Positions 26,308-34,599 of a stretch of DNA of 64,000 nt are shown here, piece by piece. The stretch covers positions 62,001 through 126,000 of the forward strand of contig NZ_SPQO01000014.1 of NCBI RefSeq assembly GCF_004570325.1, given 5' to 3'. The position numbers and the translations under genes were made by a program. The first letter of the stretch is position 1, and every line of letters starts with the position of its first letter. The notes beneath the pieces were generated by a model. The model searched no databases, was not told where the DNA came from, and saw only the letters and a program-made list of their open reading frames with translations. The stretch is from Mycobacterium sp. PS03-16 (GTDB lineage: Bacteria > Actinomycetota > Actinomycetes > Mycobacteriales > Mycobacteriaceae).

Positions 26308-27918
26308 ATGCCAACGCACGACGAGTATGACGTCATCGTGGTCGGGTTCGGCGCCGCGGGCGCTGCCGCGGCGATCGAAGCCGCGGACCGCGGCGCACGG
26401 GTGCTCGTGCTCGACCGGGCGTACGGCGGTGGGGCGACGGCGCTGTCGGGAGGCATCATCTATGCCGGCGCCGGTACCGACGAACAACGGGCCGGCGGAT
26501 ACGACGACAGCGCCGAGGACATGCACGCCTACCTGAGGCAGGAGGTGGGCGATGCCGTTTCCGACGAGACCCTCCAGCGCTTCTGCGAGCAGAGCCCGTC
26601 CATGATCCGCTGGCTGAAGGCTCAAGGCGTCGAGTTCCGCGGCGGCGAGGTGTCGTCATACAAGACGTCGTACCCGACAGACGACTACTACCTGTACTTC
26701 TCGGGCAACGAGAAGGCGTACCCCTATGCGCAGCGTGCCCGGCCGGTGCCCCGCGGGCACCGCGTGCTGGCTCCCGGCATGAGTTCGGGAAGGGTGCTGT
26801 TCGAGCATCTGGCCTCCGCGGCGAGAGCCAAAGGGGTCGACATCCTCCCGCTTGCCCGCGTGGATGAGCTCATCACCAACGCCGACGGACGCGTCACCGG
26901 GGTGCGCTACCGCGCGATGAACTCCGATCACCCGAATGCGCGCCGCCACCGGGTGCTGACGAAACTCACCGGCAAGATCGGGAACTGGCAGCCTGGGATG
27001 GTCAAGGGCGCGGTGGCCCGCGCTGATCGGCTGTGGGATGCCGGTGCCGTCGACGGCGAGGCTTACGCGCGGTCGGTGATCCTCGCGGCCGGTGGCTTCA
27101 TCTTCAACCGGGACTGGGTGGCGCGACACGCGCCTCAGTTCAAGAAGATCTCACCGCTGGGCACGGCCGGTGACGACGGCGCGGGCATCAGGCTGGGCGT
27201 GGAGGCCGGCGGGATCACCGACAAGATGGGCAACGTCACCGCATGGCGGTTCCTCGCGCCGCCGAGCGCCTTCCTCGAGGGCGTCACCGTGGGTCGGGAC
27301 GGACGGCGCATCATCAACGAGGACCTGTACGGCGCCACTCACGGCAACGTGATGATGCGGGAATTCGGCGGTACGGGGTGGGCGATCTATGACGCACCGA
27401 CGTGGCGGAAAGTGAAGCACCAGATCCGAACGCAGACGCAACTGTTTCAGCGGATACAGCTGATCTATCTGTTCACCGTCGGGCACAAGAAGGCCGACTC
27501 GATCGAGGGCATAGCCGCCCGGAACGGCATCGACCCCGCTGGTTTACGTCGCACCGTCGACGCGTACAACGCTGGTATTCACAGCGGCGCAGGCGATCCT
27601 GCCCATAAGGAACCCGATCTCAGTCCGCCGCTGACCACCCCGCCGTTCTACTCGATCGACATCTCGGCCGACTCCTCGATGTTCTACCCGATCCCCGGGT
27701 TGACCCTCGGCGGCTTGGTGATCGACGAAGCGACCGGCGCAGTGAAGCGCCGCACCGGTGGCACGGTGCCGGGCTTGTACGCCGCGGGACGCAATGCGGT
27801 GGGAATCTGCTCCAACAGTTACGTCAGCGGACTGTCCATCGCGGACTGCATCTTCAGTGGCCGACGCGCAGGTGCTCATGCCGCAGCCACATACAACCGG
27901 GCGCCGGGAGTTCGATGA
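26308..27918 (+). CDS. 3-ketosteroid Delta4-dehydrogenase-like flavoprotein
   Basis: The 536-residue flavoprotein has the FAD loop GFGAAGAAAAIEAADRG near residue 12, GGGATALSGGIIYAG, and a C-terminal SNSYVSGLSIADC with Tyr505-x-Ser507. This is the same Tyr-x-Ser signature as in the enzyme at 8708-10174, so both probably introduce a 4,5 double bond, perhaps with different 5alpha/5beta or side-chain preference. It is about 50 residues longer, mainly in the middle (IGNWQPGMVKGAVARADR region). The ATG at 26308 has CCAGGAG 5-6 nt upstream. It overlaps the esterase gene by ATGA. Confidence 0.68.
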   Translation: MPTHDEYDVIVVGFGAAGAAAAIEAADRGARVLVLDRAYGGGATALSGGIIYAGAGTDEQRAGGYDDSAEDMHAYLRQEVGDAVSDETLQRFCEQSPSMIRWLKAQGVEFRGGEVSSYKTSYPTDDYYLYFSGNEKAYPYAQRARPVPRGHRVLAPGMSSGRVLFEHLASAARAKGVDILPLARVDELITNADGRVTGVRYRAMNSDHPNARRHRVLTKLTGKIGNWQPGMVKGAVARADRLWDAGAVDGEAYARSVILAAGGFIFNRDWVARHAPQFKKISPLGTAGDDGAGIRLGVEAGGITDKMGNVTAWRFLAPPSAFLEGVTVGRDGRRIINEDLYGATHGNVMMREFGGTGWAIYDAPTWRKVKHQIRTQTQLFQRIQLIYLFTVGHKKADSIEGIAARNGIDPAGLRRTVDAYNAGIHSGAGDPAHKEPDLSPPLTTPPFYSIDISADSSMFYPIPGLTLGGLVIDEATGAVKRRTGGTVPGLYAAGRNAVGICSNSYVSGLSIADCIFSGRRAGAHAAATYNRAPGVR

Positions 27919-28898
27919 CGTCGGCTGATGGGGCGGCCGCCTACCATCTGGATCCCGACGCCGCCGCGCGCGTGGCGGCGTTCGGCGTGATTCCCCCGAT
28001 GCGCGAGCGTGGCCTCGACGAGGTGCGGCGGAGCATCGAGTCAGCGCCGCATCCCGAGGCGATGCCGGTGATGGCAGAGATCGAGGACCGGCTCGTACCC
28101 GGCCCGGACCAGCCCATTCCGCTGCGGATCTACCGGCCGACGGAGACGGTGGGTGGTCCGGTCCTGGTCTACTTCCACGGCGGCGGAATGGTGCTCGGGT
28201 CGAACCACTCATTCGAACCGCTCGCCCGGGCACTGGCCGCGGTCAGCGGAGCCACGGTGGTGTCGGTCGACTACCGGCTGGCCCCGGAGGCGCCGGCGCC
28301 GGCGCAGTTCGACGACGCCTACGCAGCCACCACCCACGTCGCCGCTCATGCGGAGTCGCTCGGTGTCGACGCCGACCGAGTCGCCGTCGTCGGAGACAGC
28401 GCGGGCGGCTCGCTCGCGGCGGCGGTGGCACTGGCAGCCCGCGACCGCGGCGGGCCGTCGATCCTGTGCCAGGTGCTGTTGTACCCGGGATTGGACCGCG
28501 ACATGACGTGCGAGTCAATCTTGAGCATGCCCGATGCGCCGATGCTCACCCGTGCGGACATCGACTACATGCACGAGTTGGCGGACCGTGGAGTGACCAC
28601 TCCGCCTGACCCGTACCGGTTTCCCGCGCTCGCCGCGAATCTCACCGGACTACCACAGGCCGTAGTCGTCACGGCCGCCTGCGACCCGATCCGGGACTGG
28701 GGCGAGCGGTACGCGAACCGACTGCGCGACGCGAGTGTGCAGACCACGCTCACCCGGTATCCCGGTGCGTATCACGGCTTCTTGATGCGATCGGATGCCA
28801 CCGCCAGGGGCCGATTGGCGATCGCCGAGATCGGCGCGCTGCTGGCCGCGAAGTTCGTCCATGCCCGGCCGGCTGAGCGGGCATTCACCTCCCGATGA
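27915..28898 (+). CDS. HSL-type alpha/beta hydrolase (esterase)
   Basis: The 327-residue enzyme shows YFHGGGMVLG (oxyanion hole, near residue 78), GDSAGGS with the nucleophilic Ser (near 158), TAACDPIRD with the acid and YHGF with the catalytic His. It is a second, distinct copy of the esterase type found after the IclR gene. There is no signal peptide. It is coupled by ATGA to the flavoprotein. In this context it could remove an acyl group from a steroid ester, for instance one formed by a Baeyer-Villiger reaction; this is inference. Confidence 0.8.
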   Translation: MTSADGAAAYHLDPDAAARVAAFGVIPPMRERGLDEVRRSIESAPHPEAMPVMAEIEDRLVPGPDQPIPLRIYRPTETVGGPVLVYFHGGGMVLGSNHSFEPLARALAAVSGATVVSVDYRLAPEAPAPAQFDDAYAATTHVAAHAESLGVDADRVAVVGDSAGGSLAAAVALAARDRGGPSILCQVLLYPGLDRDMTCESILSMPDAPMLTRADIDYMHELADRGVTTPPDPYRFPALAANLTGLPQAVVVTAACDPIRDWGERYANRLRDASVQTTLTRYPGAYHGFLMRSDATARGRLAIAEIGALLAAKFVHARPAERAFTSR

Positions 28899-28906
28899 CC
28901 GGACAG

Positions 28907-28920
28907 GTGGGGTCCCCCAC
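28907..28920. repeat. Short perfect inverted repeat GTGGGG-tc-CCCCAC
   Basis: The 14-bp inverted repeat lies 9 bp after the esterase stop, in the 92-bp gap before the unrecognised 358-residue gene. It could be a weak terminator or an operator. No T-run follows. The arms are short and GC-only, so confidence is low. Confidence 0.3.
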
Positions 28921-28990
28921 GGCCTCCACCACCCCAAGATTGGCGTATCGACGGCGCTGCCGAGAGCCCGATGGAACAAGAGGAGACCCG

Positions 28991-30067
28991 ATGCTGACTG
29001 ACGATCGGCGCATGGAACTGTCCGATGTGCTCCGCCCCGCGTCACCCCCGAAAGAAATCGACAACGTCTACGCCGACGATCAACGGGAGCGCCTGCTCGA
29101 CGTGGTGCGCAACGAGGGTCCGTGGAAGCTCATCATCGCCCAGCACTTCGCGTCGGCCGACGAGCTCATGGCCACCATGAGCGGCGCGTTCCCCGAGGGC
29201 TTCGAGCCGTCGCTCGACCTGTTCCTGACGCCGACGTTCCGGGGCTATCTGGCGAACTACGGCGCGGTGCTGTATCCCGAGTTGCACGACGTCTTCTACA
29301 ACGAGACGTTCCTCAACCACGCCAAGAGCTACTGGAACGCCAAGTACGCCAAGCCGGAACTGATGCTGTTCAACATCAACGGCCCGTGCGCCAACCGCGA
29401 CCCGGGCCACCTTGACTCCCCCAGCTTCCGCGGTGTACGCCACGAGAACGCGCCGACCTGGTTGACCAGTGTCATGGGCAAGTCGGGTCTGTTTCAGGAC
29501 TATCTGATCAAGATGGCTCAGGTCATCACGTGGTTCTCCCTCGACGAAAACAGTGGATTCACCTACTGGCCCGACGGCCCGCTCAAGGAGCCGCAGCGCC
29601 TGCTGCCGCCGGTGAACAACCGCGGCGTCGTCGTCCAGAACGAGATGATGGTGCACCGCGGCGAGGCCAACGGCCCGATCGAACAGCAGACTCCCAAGGG
29701 CCTGGCGTTCGACACCGTCTTCACCGGTGACCCCGCCTCGCGCGACCACTGGCTACTCAAGAACGGTGACGACGTCGTGGCTCGCCACCACACCGACGAA
29801 TTGCGCTTCCTGGTGCACTGGTCGGCGGAGGTGTTCGCCGACTACGACGAGCTCAAGAAGAACATGGACCACTCCGACGACCTGACGATCGAGCAGGCCA
29901 TCGACACGATGGTCAAAGACGTCAACGCCCAGGGCATAAAACTCGCCATGCCGGACAATCCGCTGCACGATCCGGAGTTCATCCGCACCCTCAACGCCGC
30001 CTACGACCTCGGTGGCCCCGCCACCTACCCCGACGAAGCGCCGCTCTCGGCGTTCCAGATGGCCTGA
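28991..30067 (+). CDS. Unrecognised conserved-looking protein with a His-x-Asp motif
   Basis: The 358-residue protein has no signal peptide or membrane span and is rich in Trp, Asn and acidic residues. Visible landmarks are GHLDSPSFRG (residues about 137-146), a Trp/Phe-rich strand ITWFSLDENSGF, EMMVHRGEANG about 80 residues after the first, and RFLVHWSAEVF. A His-x-Asp followed later by His and Arg is the metal and co-substrate pattern of Fe(II)/2-oxoglutarate oxygenases. The spacing is compatible, but I cannot confirm the fold. The ATG has AGAGGAG upstream. It sits between an esterase and an SDR in the site-5 unit, so a role on a steroid intermediate is likely. Confidence 0.6.
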   Translation: MLTDDRRMELSDVLRPASPPKEIDNVYADDQRERLLDVVRNEGPWKLIIAQHFASADELMATMSGAFPEGFEPSLDLFLTPTFRGYLANYGAVLYPELHDVFYNETFLNHAKSYWNAKYAKPELMLFNINGPCANRDPGHLDSPSFRGVRHENAPTWLTSVMGKSGLFQDYLIKMAQVITWFSLDENSGFTYWPDGPLKEPQRLLPPVNNRGVVVQNEMMVHRGEANGPIEQQTPKGLAFDTVFTGDPASRDHWLLKNGDDVVARHHTDELRFLVHWSAEVFADYDELKKNMDHSDDLTIEQAIDTMVKDVNAQGIKLAMPDNPLHDPEFIRTLNAAYDLGGPATYPDEAPLSAFQMA

Positions 30068-30070
30068 GTC

Positions 30071-30853
30071 ATGGATCGATTCAGCGATCGCCGGGTGCTG
30101 GTCACAGGCGCCGGCTCCGGCATTGGACAGGCCACCGTGGCGCGTCTGCTCCACGAGGGCGGCACCGTCGTCGCCTATGACGTCTCCGCCGACGGGCTGG
30201 CGGCGACATATGCGGCTGCCGAGGAAGCGGGTACGGCCAAGCGGCTCACCACCGCCGTCCTCGATGTCTCCGACGAGGATGCGGTGAATGCCGCTGTCGG
30301 ACAGGCGGTCAGCGAGCTCGGCGGACTGGATGTGCTGATCAACGCCGCCGCCATCCAGCGGTGTGCGCACACGCACGAACACACGCTGGCGGATTGGAAC
30401 GCGACGTTGGCGGTCAACCTCACCGGCACGTTCCTGATGGTGCGGTCAGCGCTGCCGGCGCTGTGCGAATCGGGGCGTGGCGTCGTGGTGAACTTCACGT
30501 CGACTTCGGCATCGTTCGCGCACCCTTACATGTCGGCGTACGCGGCGAGCAAGGGCGGCATCCTGGCGTTCACCCATTGCCTCGCATTGGAATACGCCAA
30601 ACAGGGTCTGCGGGTGGTGAACATCCAGCCGGGTGGGGTGTCGACCGCGCTGGCGCTGAGCACGCTCGACAAGATGCCGGAAGGTTATGACCTCGGTCTG
30701 TGGGCCAAGCAGACGCCGATCCTGCCGCAGCCCGACGGCGGCGTGCTGGGCGAGCCGGCCAAGGTGGCGTCGGTGATCGCGATGGTGGCCAGCGACGACG
30801 GCGCATTCATCACGGGTACGGAGATCCGCATCGACGGCGGCGCGCACGCCTGA
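30071..30853 (+). CDS. SDR family oxidoreductase
   Basis: The 260-residue classical SDR has TGAGSGIG near residue 12, INAAAIQR in place of NNAG, TSTSASF with the catalytic Ser, YAASK, and the C-terminal IRIDGGAHA that closes a complete cofactor site. It starts 3 bp after the preceding stop and ends the unit that begins at site 5. The stop (TGA) directly abuts the convergent SDR stop, giving TGATCA at 30851-30856. Its substrate is unknown; a hydroxysteroid is likely from context. Confidence 0.8.
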   Translation: MDRFSDRRVLVTGAGSGIGQATVARLLHEGGTVVAYDVSADGLAATYAAAEEAGTAKRLTTAVLDVSDEDAVNAAVGQAVSELGGLDVLINAAAIQRCAHTHEHTLADWNATLAVNLTGTFLMVRSALPALCESGRGVVVNFTSTSASFAHPYMSAYAASKGGILAFTHCLALEYAKQGLRVVNIQPGGVSTALALSTLDKMPEGYDLGLWAKQTPILPQPDGGVLGEPAKVASVIAMVASDDGAFITGTEIRIDGGAHA

Positions 30854-31666
30854 TCAGCGCACGATCACCTGGCTCGGTATCCGCGGCGCCCCGAGCATCT
30901 CGCGGTGCGACGGTGGAATCCGGCCGTCCTCGTCGGTGATGCCGTAACGCTGCGCCAACTCGGCGCCGATGAGGGCATGGCCGCTGATCCTCGCACGGTC
31001 GGGGTCGCGATAGAGCGCATCGATGACACGGCCGCTGAATTCCGGGGTCTCCGCATGCTGTGCCATCTCGTGCAGGCCCCGCGGATTGCCGTCGAACGCC
31101 CGCCGCAGCTTGTCCGTCAGCAGGATGCCCATCCACAGGGACGCGGTGTGGACCGCGGTGTCGCGGAAGTCGACCGCCATGTCGGCCGCCATCTTGTCGA
31201 TCCCGGCCTTCTGGGCTCCGTAGGCCGGGCCGTGCATGTAGCAGACGGCCCCGGGCGACGAGGTGAACACGACGAGCCCCGCGCTGCTCTGAAGCAGCAG
31301 TGGCGCGGCGTGCCACGACGCGACATAGGCCGATCGCAAACCGACGTCGAGGATGTCGGCCAGGTCTACCGGCTTCTCCCAGAACGGTTTCGGACCAGTG
31401 ACCGCGTCGTGTACCGCGGCGGCGTTGTTCACCAGCAGATCGAGCCGACCGTCCTCCTGCTCCACCCGGGCGAACAGCGCGGCGACCGCGGCATCGTCAC
31501 GGTGGTCCAGCGGCACCGCGATCGCACCGCCGCCGGCCTCCACCACGGTGCGGCCGGTCACGTACACGCGCCACCCGCACGTCAGCAGGGCCCGCGCGAT
31601 GCCGTGGCCCGCGCCGCGGCTGGCACCGGTCACGACGGCAACGGGTGGGTCGGGAAGGGAAGTCAC
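30854..31666 (-). CDS. SDR family oxidoreductase
   Basis: The 270-residue SDR has TGASRGAG near residue 14, NNAAAVHD in the NNAG position, TSSPGAV with the Ser and YGAQK as the catalytic pair. The second strand ends VTGRT, so Arg could favour NADP rather than NAD. The GTG start at 31666 has no clear ribosome site and lies 9 bp after the small Cys protein, so it is the third gene of the kshA operon. The C-terminus (SHREMLGAPRIPSQVIVR) is not of the VDGG type. Confidence 0.78.
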   Translation of the reverse strand: MTSLPDPPVAVVTGASRGAGHGIARALLTCGWRVYVTGRTVVEAGGGAIAVPLDHRDDAAVAALFARVEQEDGRLDLLVNNAAAVHDAVTGPKPFWEKPVDLADILDVGLRSAYVASWHAAPLLLQSSAGLVVFTSSPGAVCYMHGPAYGAQKAGIDKMAADMAVDFRDTAVHTASLWMGILLTDKLRRAFDGNPRGLHEMAQHAETPEFSGRVIDALYRDPDRARISGHALIGAELAQRYGITDEDGRIPPSHREMLGAPRIPSQVIVR

Positions 31667-31675
31667 ACCGTGAGG

Positions 31676-31963
31676 CTAGGGCGCTATCGGCGTCTCGTCG
31701 ACGATTCCCAATGCTCCCCTGCGCACCGCGTCCAGGATCGACTCGGTCAGCTCGGAGCACGACAAGAACAGTGCGGACCTGCTGTGCGCGGAGAGCCGTT
31801 CGGCTTCGCGGCGCTGCGGACACGTCTCGGTCGCCTCGGCGCTCCACTGCACACTGGTCTGCTCCCAACTGCTCTTGCGGGCCAGCACGTCGGCACCGCA
31901 GGCGCGGCAGGACACCGGCACCATCGGCGCGTCGGCGAGCCGGTTGTCGGGACGGATACTCAT
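31676..31963 (-). CDS. Small Cys-containing protein coupled to kshA
   Basis: The 95-residue protein carries VSCRACGAD (Cys-x-x-Cys near residues 19-22), a further Cys in TETCPQRR and another in FLSCSEL. This pattern could bind zinc or an iron-sulfur cluster, although the second cysteine pair is not a clean Cys-x-x-Cys. The ATG overlaps the kshA stop (ATGA), so it is made together with the Rieske oxygenase. It might help assemble, protect or supply electrons to KshA; none of this is shown by the sequence. I do not recognise the family. Confidence 0.65.
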   Translation of the reverse strand: MSIRPDNRLADAPMVPVSCRACGADVLARKSSWEQTSVQWSAEATETCPQRREAERLSAHSRSALFLSCSELTESILDAVRRGALGIVDETPIAP

Positions 31964-33102
31964 GTCGTGTTTCCGGCGGACGCCCGCGCCGCCAGATTCT
32001 GCTCGACGATCTTCATCCACTCCTCGCGCGGGCGGGTGGTGTCGATTTCGTATTCGAAGCGGTCCACCATGTCGGGGGTGACGTCGGCGGCGTCGACGTA
32101 GAACTGCTCATACCAGCGCCGCAGCTGGTACACCGGCCCGTCCTCCTCGCAAAGCAACGGATTGTCGATGCGAGCCTTGTTCTTCCAGATCTCGACGTCT
32201 TGCTCGAAACCCATCTTGACGAAGTCGCCGAGGCCGATCGCAGTCTGCATGGCCAACTCGTCGGTCAGCGCCTCGGACTTCTTCACGATGATGCCGTACT
32301 GGAGCACGAAGGAATTCGCGTCGATCGGATAGTGGCAGTTGATCAGCACCGTGCGATGGTCGATGTTCTCGTAGTGGTAGGTGAGGTCGTCGATCATGAA
32401 GGACGGACCGTAGTACCCGGCCACCGAGGTGGTCCCCAGCATCTTCGGCCCCTCCAACGGCTGCATGTCCCCGCGGCCGGCACTGTTCATGTACTGGATC
32501 GCCACGTGACCTTCGAAGATGTTCTTGAAGTGCGTGGGCAGCGATCCATGGATGTAGAAGAAGTGCGCCATGTCCACGACGTTGTCGATCACCTCGCGGC
32601 AATTGGTGTCGACCACCGTGGAGTACCAATGCCAGTCGGTCCACTCGTCGCTAATGGCGCCCTCGATACGCGGGATCGTCACACCCTCCGGCGGCGCCTT
32701 GCGCTCCGGATCGTTCCACACGAACAACATCCCGTCCTGCTCGAGCGTCGTCCAGGTCGCGGTACGCGCCAAGCGCGGCGCGCGCTTGCTGTAGGGCACC
32801 TGCTTGCAGCGACCGTCGCCACCCCAGCGCCAGTCATGGAACGGACACGCGATCTCGTCACCTTTGACCTGCCCCTGGCTCAGATCCCCACCCATGTGCC
32901 GGCAGTACGCATCCAGGACGTTGATCCGGCCATCACCGCCGCGGAACACCACCAACTTCTGACCGAACGCGTTGATCGAATGCGGCTGACCGTCGCCCAG
33001 ATCACGAACCAACCCCAGGCAGTGCCACCCACGGGCAAAACGCGTTGGAGCCGCCTCGGCCTCGATCTGCCGAATCTGCTCGAATTCCTGATGCGCAGTC
33101 AT
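31960..33102 (-). CDS. kshA: 3-ketosteroid 9alpha-hydroxylase, oxygenase component
   Basis: The 380-residue Rieske oxygenase has Cys67-x-His69 and Cys86-x-x-His89 for the 2Fe-2S cluster. The mononuclear iron ligands Asp177, His180 and His185 fall in DMAHFFYIHG. The overall sequence (for example RGWHCLGLVRD and WHWYSTVVDTNCREVIDN) is that of KshA, which hydroxylates C9 of 1,4-dien-3-one steroids and so opens ring B. KshB at 5469 is the expected electron donor. TAGAAC (33114-33109) sits 12 nt before the ATG with site 6 a further 30 nt upstream, and there is no Shine-Dalgarno, so the transcript is probably leaderless. Confidence 0.92.
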   Translation of the reverse strand: MTAHQEFEQIRQIEAEAAPTRFARGWHCLGLVRDLGDGQPHSINAFGQKLVVFRGGDGRINVLDAYCRHMGGDLSQGQVKGDEIACPFHDWRWGGDGRCKQVPYSKRAPRLARTATWTTLEQDGMLFVWNDPERKAPPEGVTIPRIEGAISDEWTDWHWYSTVVDTNCREVIDNVVDMAHFFYIHGSLPTHFKNIFEGHVAIQYMNSAGRGDMQPLEGPKMLGTTSVAGYYGPSFMIDDLTYHYENIDHRTVLINCHYPIDANSFVLQYGIIVKKSEALTDELAMQTAIGLGDFVKMGFEQDVEIWKNKARIDNPLLCEEDGPVYQLRRWYEQFYVDAADVTPDMVDRFEYEIDTTRPREEWMKIVEQNLAARASAGNTT

Positions 33103-33143
33103 ACCGCTGTTCTACAGCGCGCGGCGCCTGCCAGCGGCGAGGT

Positions 33144-33159
33144 GTTCCACTCAACAGGA
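33144..33159 (-). promoter_or_regulatory. Island regulatory motif, site 6
   Basis: GTTCCACTCAACAGGA (plus-strand reading) lies 42 nt before the kshA start codon. The -10-like TAGAAC (33114-33109, minus strand) begins 30 nt from the motif edge. The gap to the end of the next gene (33182) is otherwise empty. Confidence 0.6.
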
Positions 33160-33181
33160 GACCCTGTCAGCGAACGACGTG

Positions 33182-33733
33182 TCAGGGAGATTTCCCGGCG
33201 ATCCCTGCCGTCAGCAGCGCATGGGCCTCGTGATTGCCGTTGAGCAGGCGGCTCGTGCGCGCCGCGATCCGCCAGCGGCCGTCAACCCGCCGCAGCCGGA
33301 AGTGGTTGGCCGCCGCACGCCACACCACGTACTCCGACGGCGCATTACGCCAGGCGGCGCGATCCACTCGCCGCGGGTCGGCCTCGGACGCGCGCACCAA
33401 CACCAGCGACTCGCAGAGGGCGACCGCGTCGTCGCCGTCGACGGTCACGACCGTCGGCCCGAGGAAGTGGCAGCAGCCGCCCGCGACCAGTTCCCGATGT
33501 CCCGCCGAATCCACCATCTGGCGAACGTCGTCGCGGCTGTTCATGCGCCAGCCCTCGACGTCGTAGCTGCCGTCCTGCGACCAGAGTTCGGCGGCGCCTG
33601 CCGCGTTCGCGGCGTCCACGCACGGGCCATAGCTGGCGATCAGCCGCTGGATGTCGCGCTCGGCCTCCAGCCGGTACAACCGTTCTTCGAGGGCGGCGAT
33701 CCGGTCGTCGTCTGCCTGCGGCACGGTTGTCAT
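33182..33733 (-). CDS. SnoaL-like (NTF2 fold) protein with N-terminal coiled coil
   Basis: The 183-residue protein begins with a heptad-like helix (IAALEERLYRLEAERDIQRL, residues about 12-31) and then an NTF2-type fold (SYGPCVDAANAAG, LWSQDGSYDV). His-Phe in CCHFLGP and WRIAAR near the end match SnoaL_4-type proteins found beside ring-hydroxylating dioxygenases. The role may be as an isomerase/dehydratase or as a small dioxygenase-like subunit; the sequence does not decide. It follows the luciferase-like gene by 13 bp and ends that unit, 80 bp before kshA. Confidence 0.7.
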   Translation of the reverse strand: MTTVPQADDDRIAALEERLYRLEAERDIQRLIASYGPCVDAANAAGAAELWSQDGSYDVEGWRMNSRDDVRQMVDSAGHRELVAGGCCHFLGPTVVTVDGDDAVALCESLVLVRASEADPRRVDRAAWRNAPSEYVVWRAAANHFRLRRVDGRWRIAARTSRLLNGNHEAHALLTAGIAGKSP

Positions 33734-33746
33734 CGCGCACCCTTCC

Positions 33747-34598
33747 TCACGTGGTGTCGGCGATCTCGCGGAGAACTTCGAGTTGCTCGATGAAGTGAGC
33801 GGCGGACCGTGCGGTCACGGTGCAGGACACCACGGTAGCCCCGAACGCCCGCAACCGGTCGAGCCGCTGACGGACCTCCGACGGCTGTGCGGCCGGATCA
33901 AGAGGGCCGGACGGCAGGACAATCTCGAACCCTGCCGGCGCCTCGACATCGGCCAGCATCTCCGGCACCCTCATCGCAGGGATGCCGAACGGCATCCAGC
34001 CGTCGGCGAGATCCGCGGCTCGGCGCAACGACGGCATGCTCCTGCCGCCCACCCAAATGGGAACCCGGGCGGCCAGCGCATACGGACGGACCGACATCCC
34101 GTTGTAGCGGTAGAACGGCCCGTGATACTCCGGTTCGGGACGGGACATGGAGAGGCGCAATGCGCGGATCGCATCATCGGCGCGCGCCGCGCGGTGCTGC
34201 CACGCCGCGCCAAGCAGGTCGAATTCCTCTGCGAGGGAACCGATCCCAACACCAAGGATCAGTCGGCCACCGCTGAGCACATCGAGCGTCCCGTACCGCT
34301 TGGCGATTTCCAGTGGGTGGTGATACCCCAGCACCAGCACCGCTGTCGCGAGTTTGATTCGAGTGGTGTGTGCCGCGATGAAGCTCAAAGTGGACAGCGG
34401 GTCCCAATAGACGTCCCCCCGTGCCGGGGCGGCATCGGCGGGGACGGCCACGTGCTCAGAGCAGGTGAGGAACTCAAAGCCCAGTTTGTCGGCCGCCGCG
34501 GCGACCGACACCAGGTCGTCGGGCCCGGCGGCAGCCTCCCAGGACGACGCCGCCCCGGGCACCTGCACAACAACGGGCGTCGAGAGCCCGAGGCGCAT
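33747..34598 (-). CDS. LLM-class (F420-dependent type) oxidoreductase
   Basis: The 283-residue protein has the luciferase-like TIM-barrel pattern of F420-dependent oxidoreductases: MRLGLSTPVVVQ at the start, TCSEHVAVPADA near residue 45, TAVLVLGYHHPLEIAKRYGTLD near 85, GRLILGVGIGS and PIWVGGRS. These enzymes use reduced F420 or FMN to reduce or oxidise small organics; mycobacteria hold dozens. The ATG at 34598 begins just inside the gap after the SDR stop at 34600; longer forms read into that gene. It is the middle gene of an SDR-LLM-SnoaL unit. The substrate is unknown. Confidence 0.8.
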   Translation of the reverse strand: MRLGLSTPVVVQVPGAASSWEAAAGPDDLVSVAAAADKLGFEFLTCSEHVAVPADAAPARGDVYWDPLSTLSFIAAHTTRIKLATAVLVLGYHHPLEIAKRYGTLDVLSGGRLILGVGIGSLAEEFDLLGAAWQHRAARADDAIRALRLSMSRPEPEYHGPFYRYNGMSVRPYALAARVPIWVGGRSMPSLRRAADLADGWMPFGIPAMRVPEMLADVEAPAGFEIVLPSGPLDPAAQPSEVRQRLDRLRAFGATVVSCTVTARSAAHFIEQLEVLREIADTT

Positions 34599-34599
34599 A

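Noticed and set aside
31645..33243. Long plus-strand open frame (about 530 codons) opposite kshA
   Set aside because: kshA on the minus strand has all Rieske and iron ligands. The antisense frame also runs through the intergenic promoter and has no recognisable domain.
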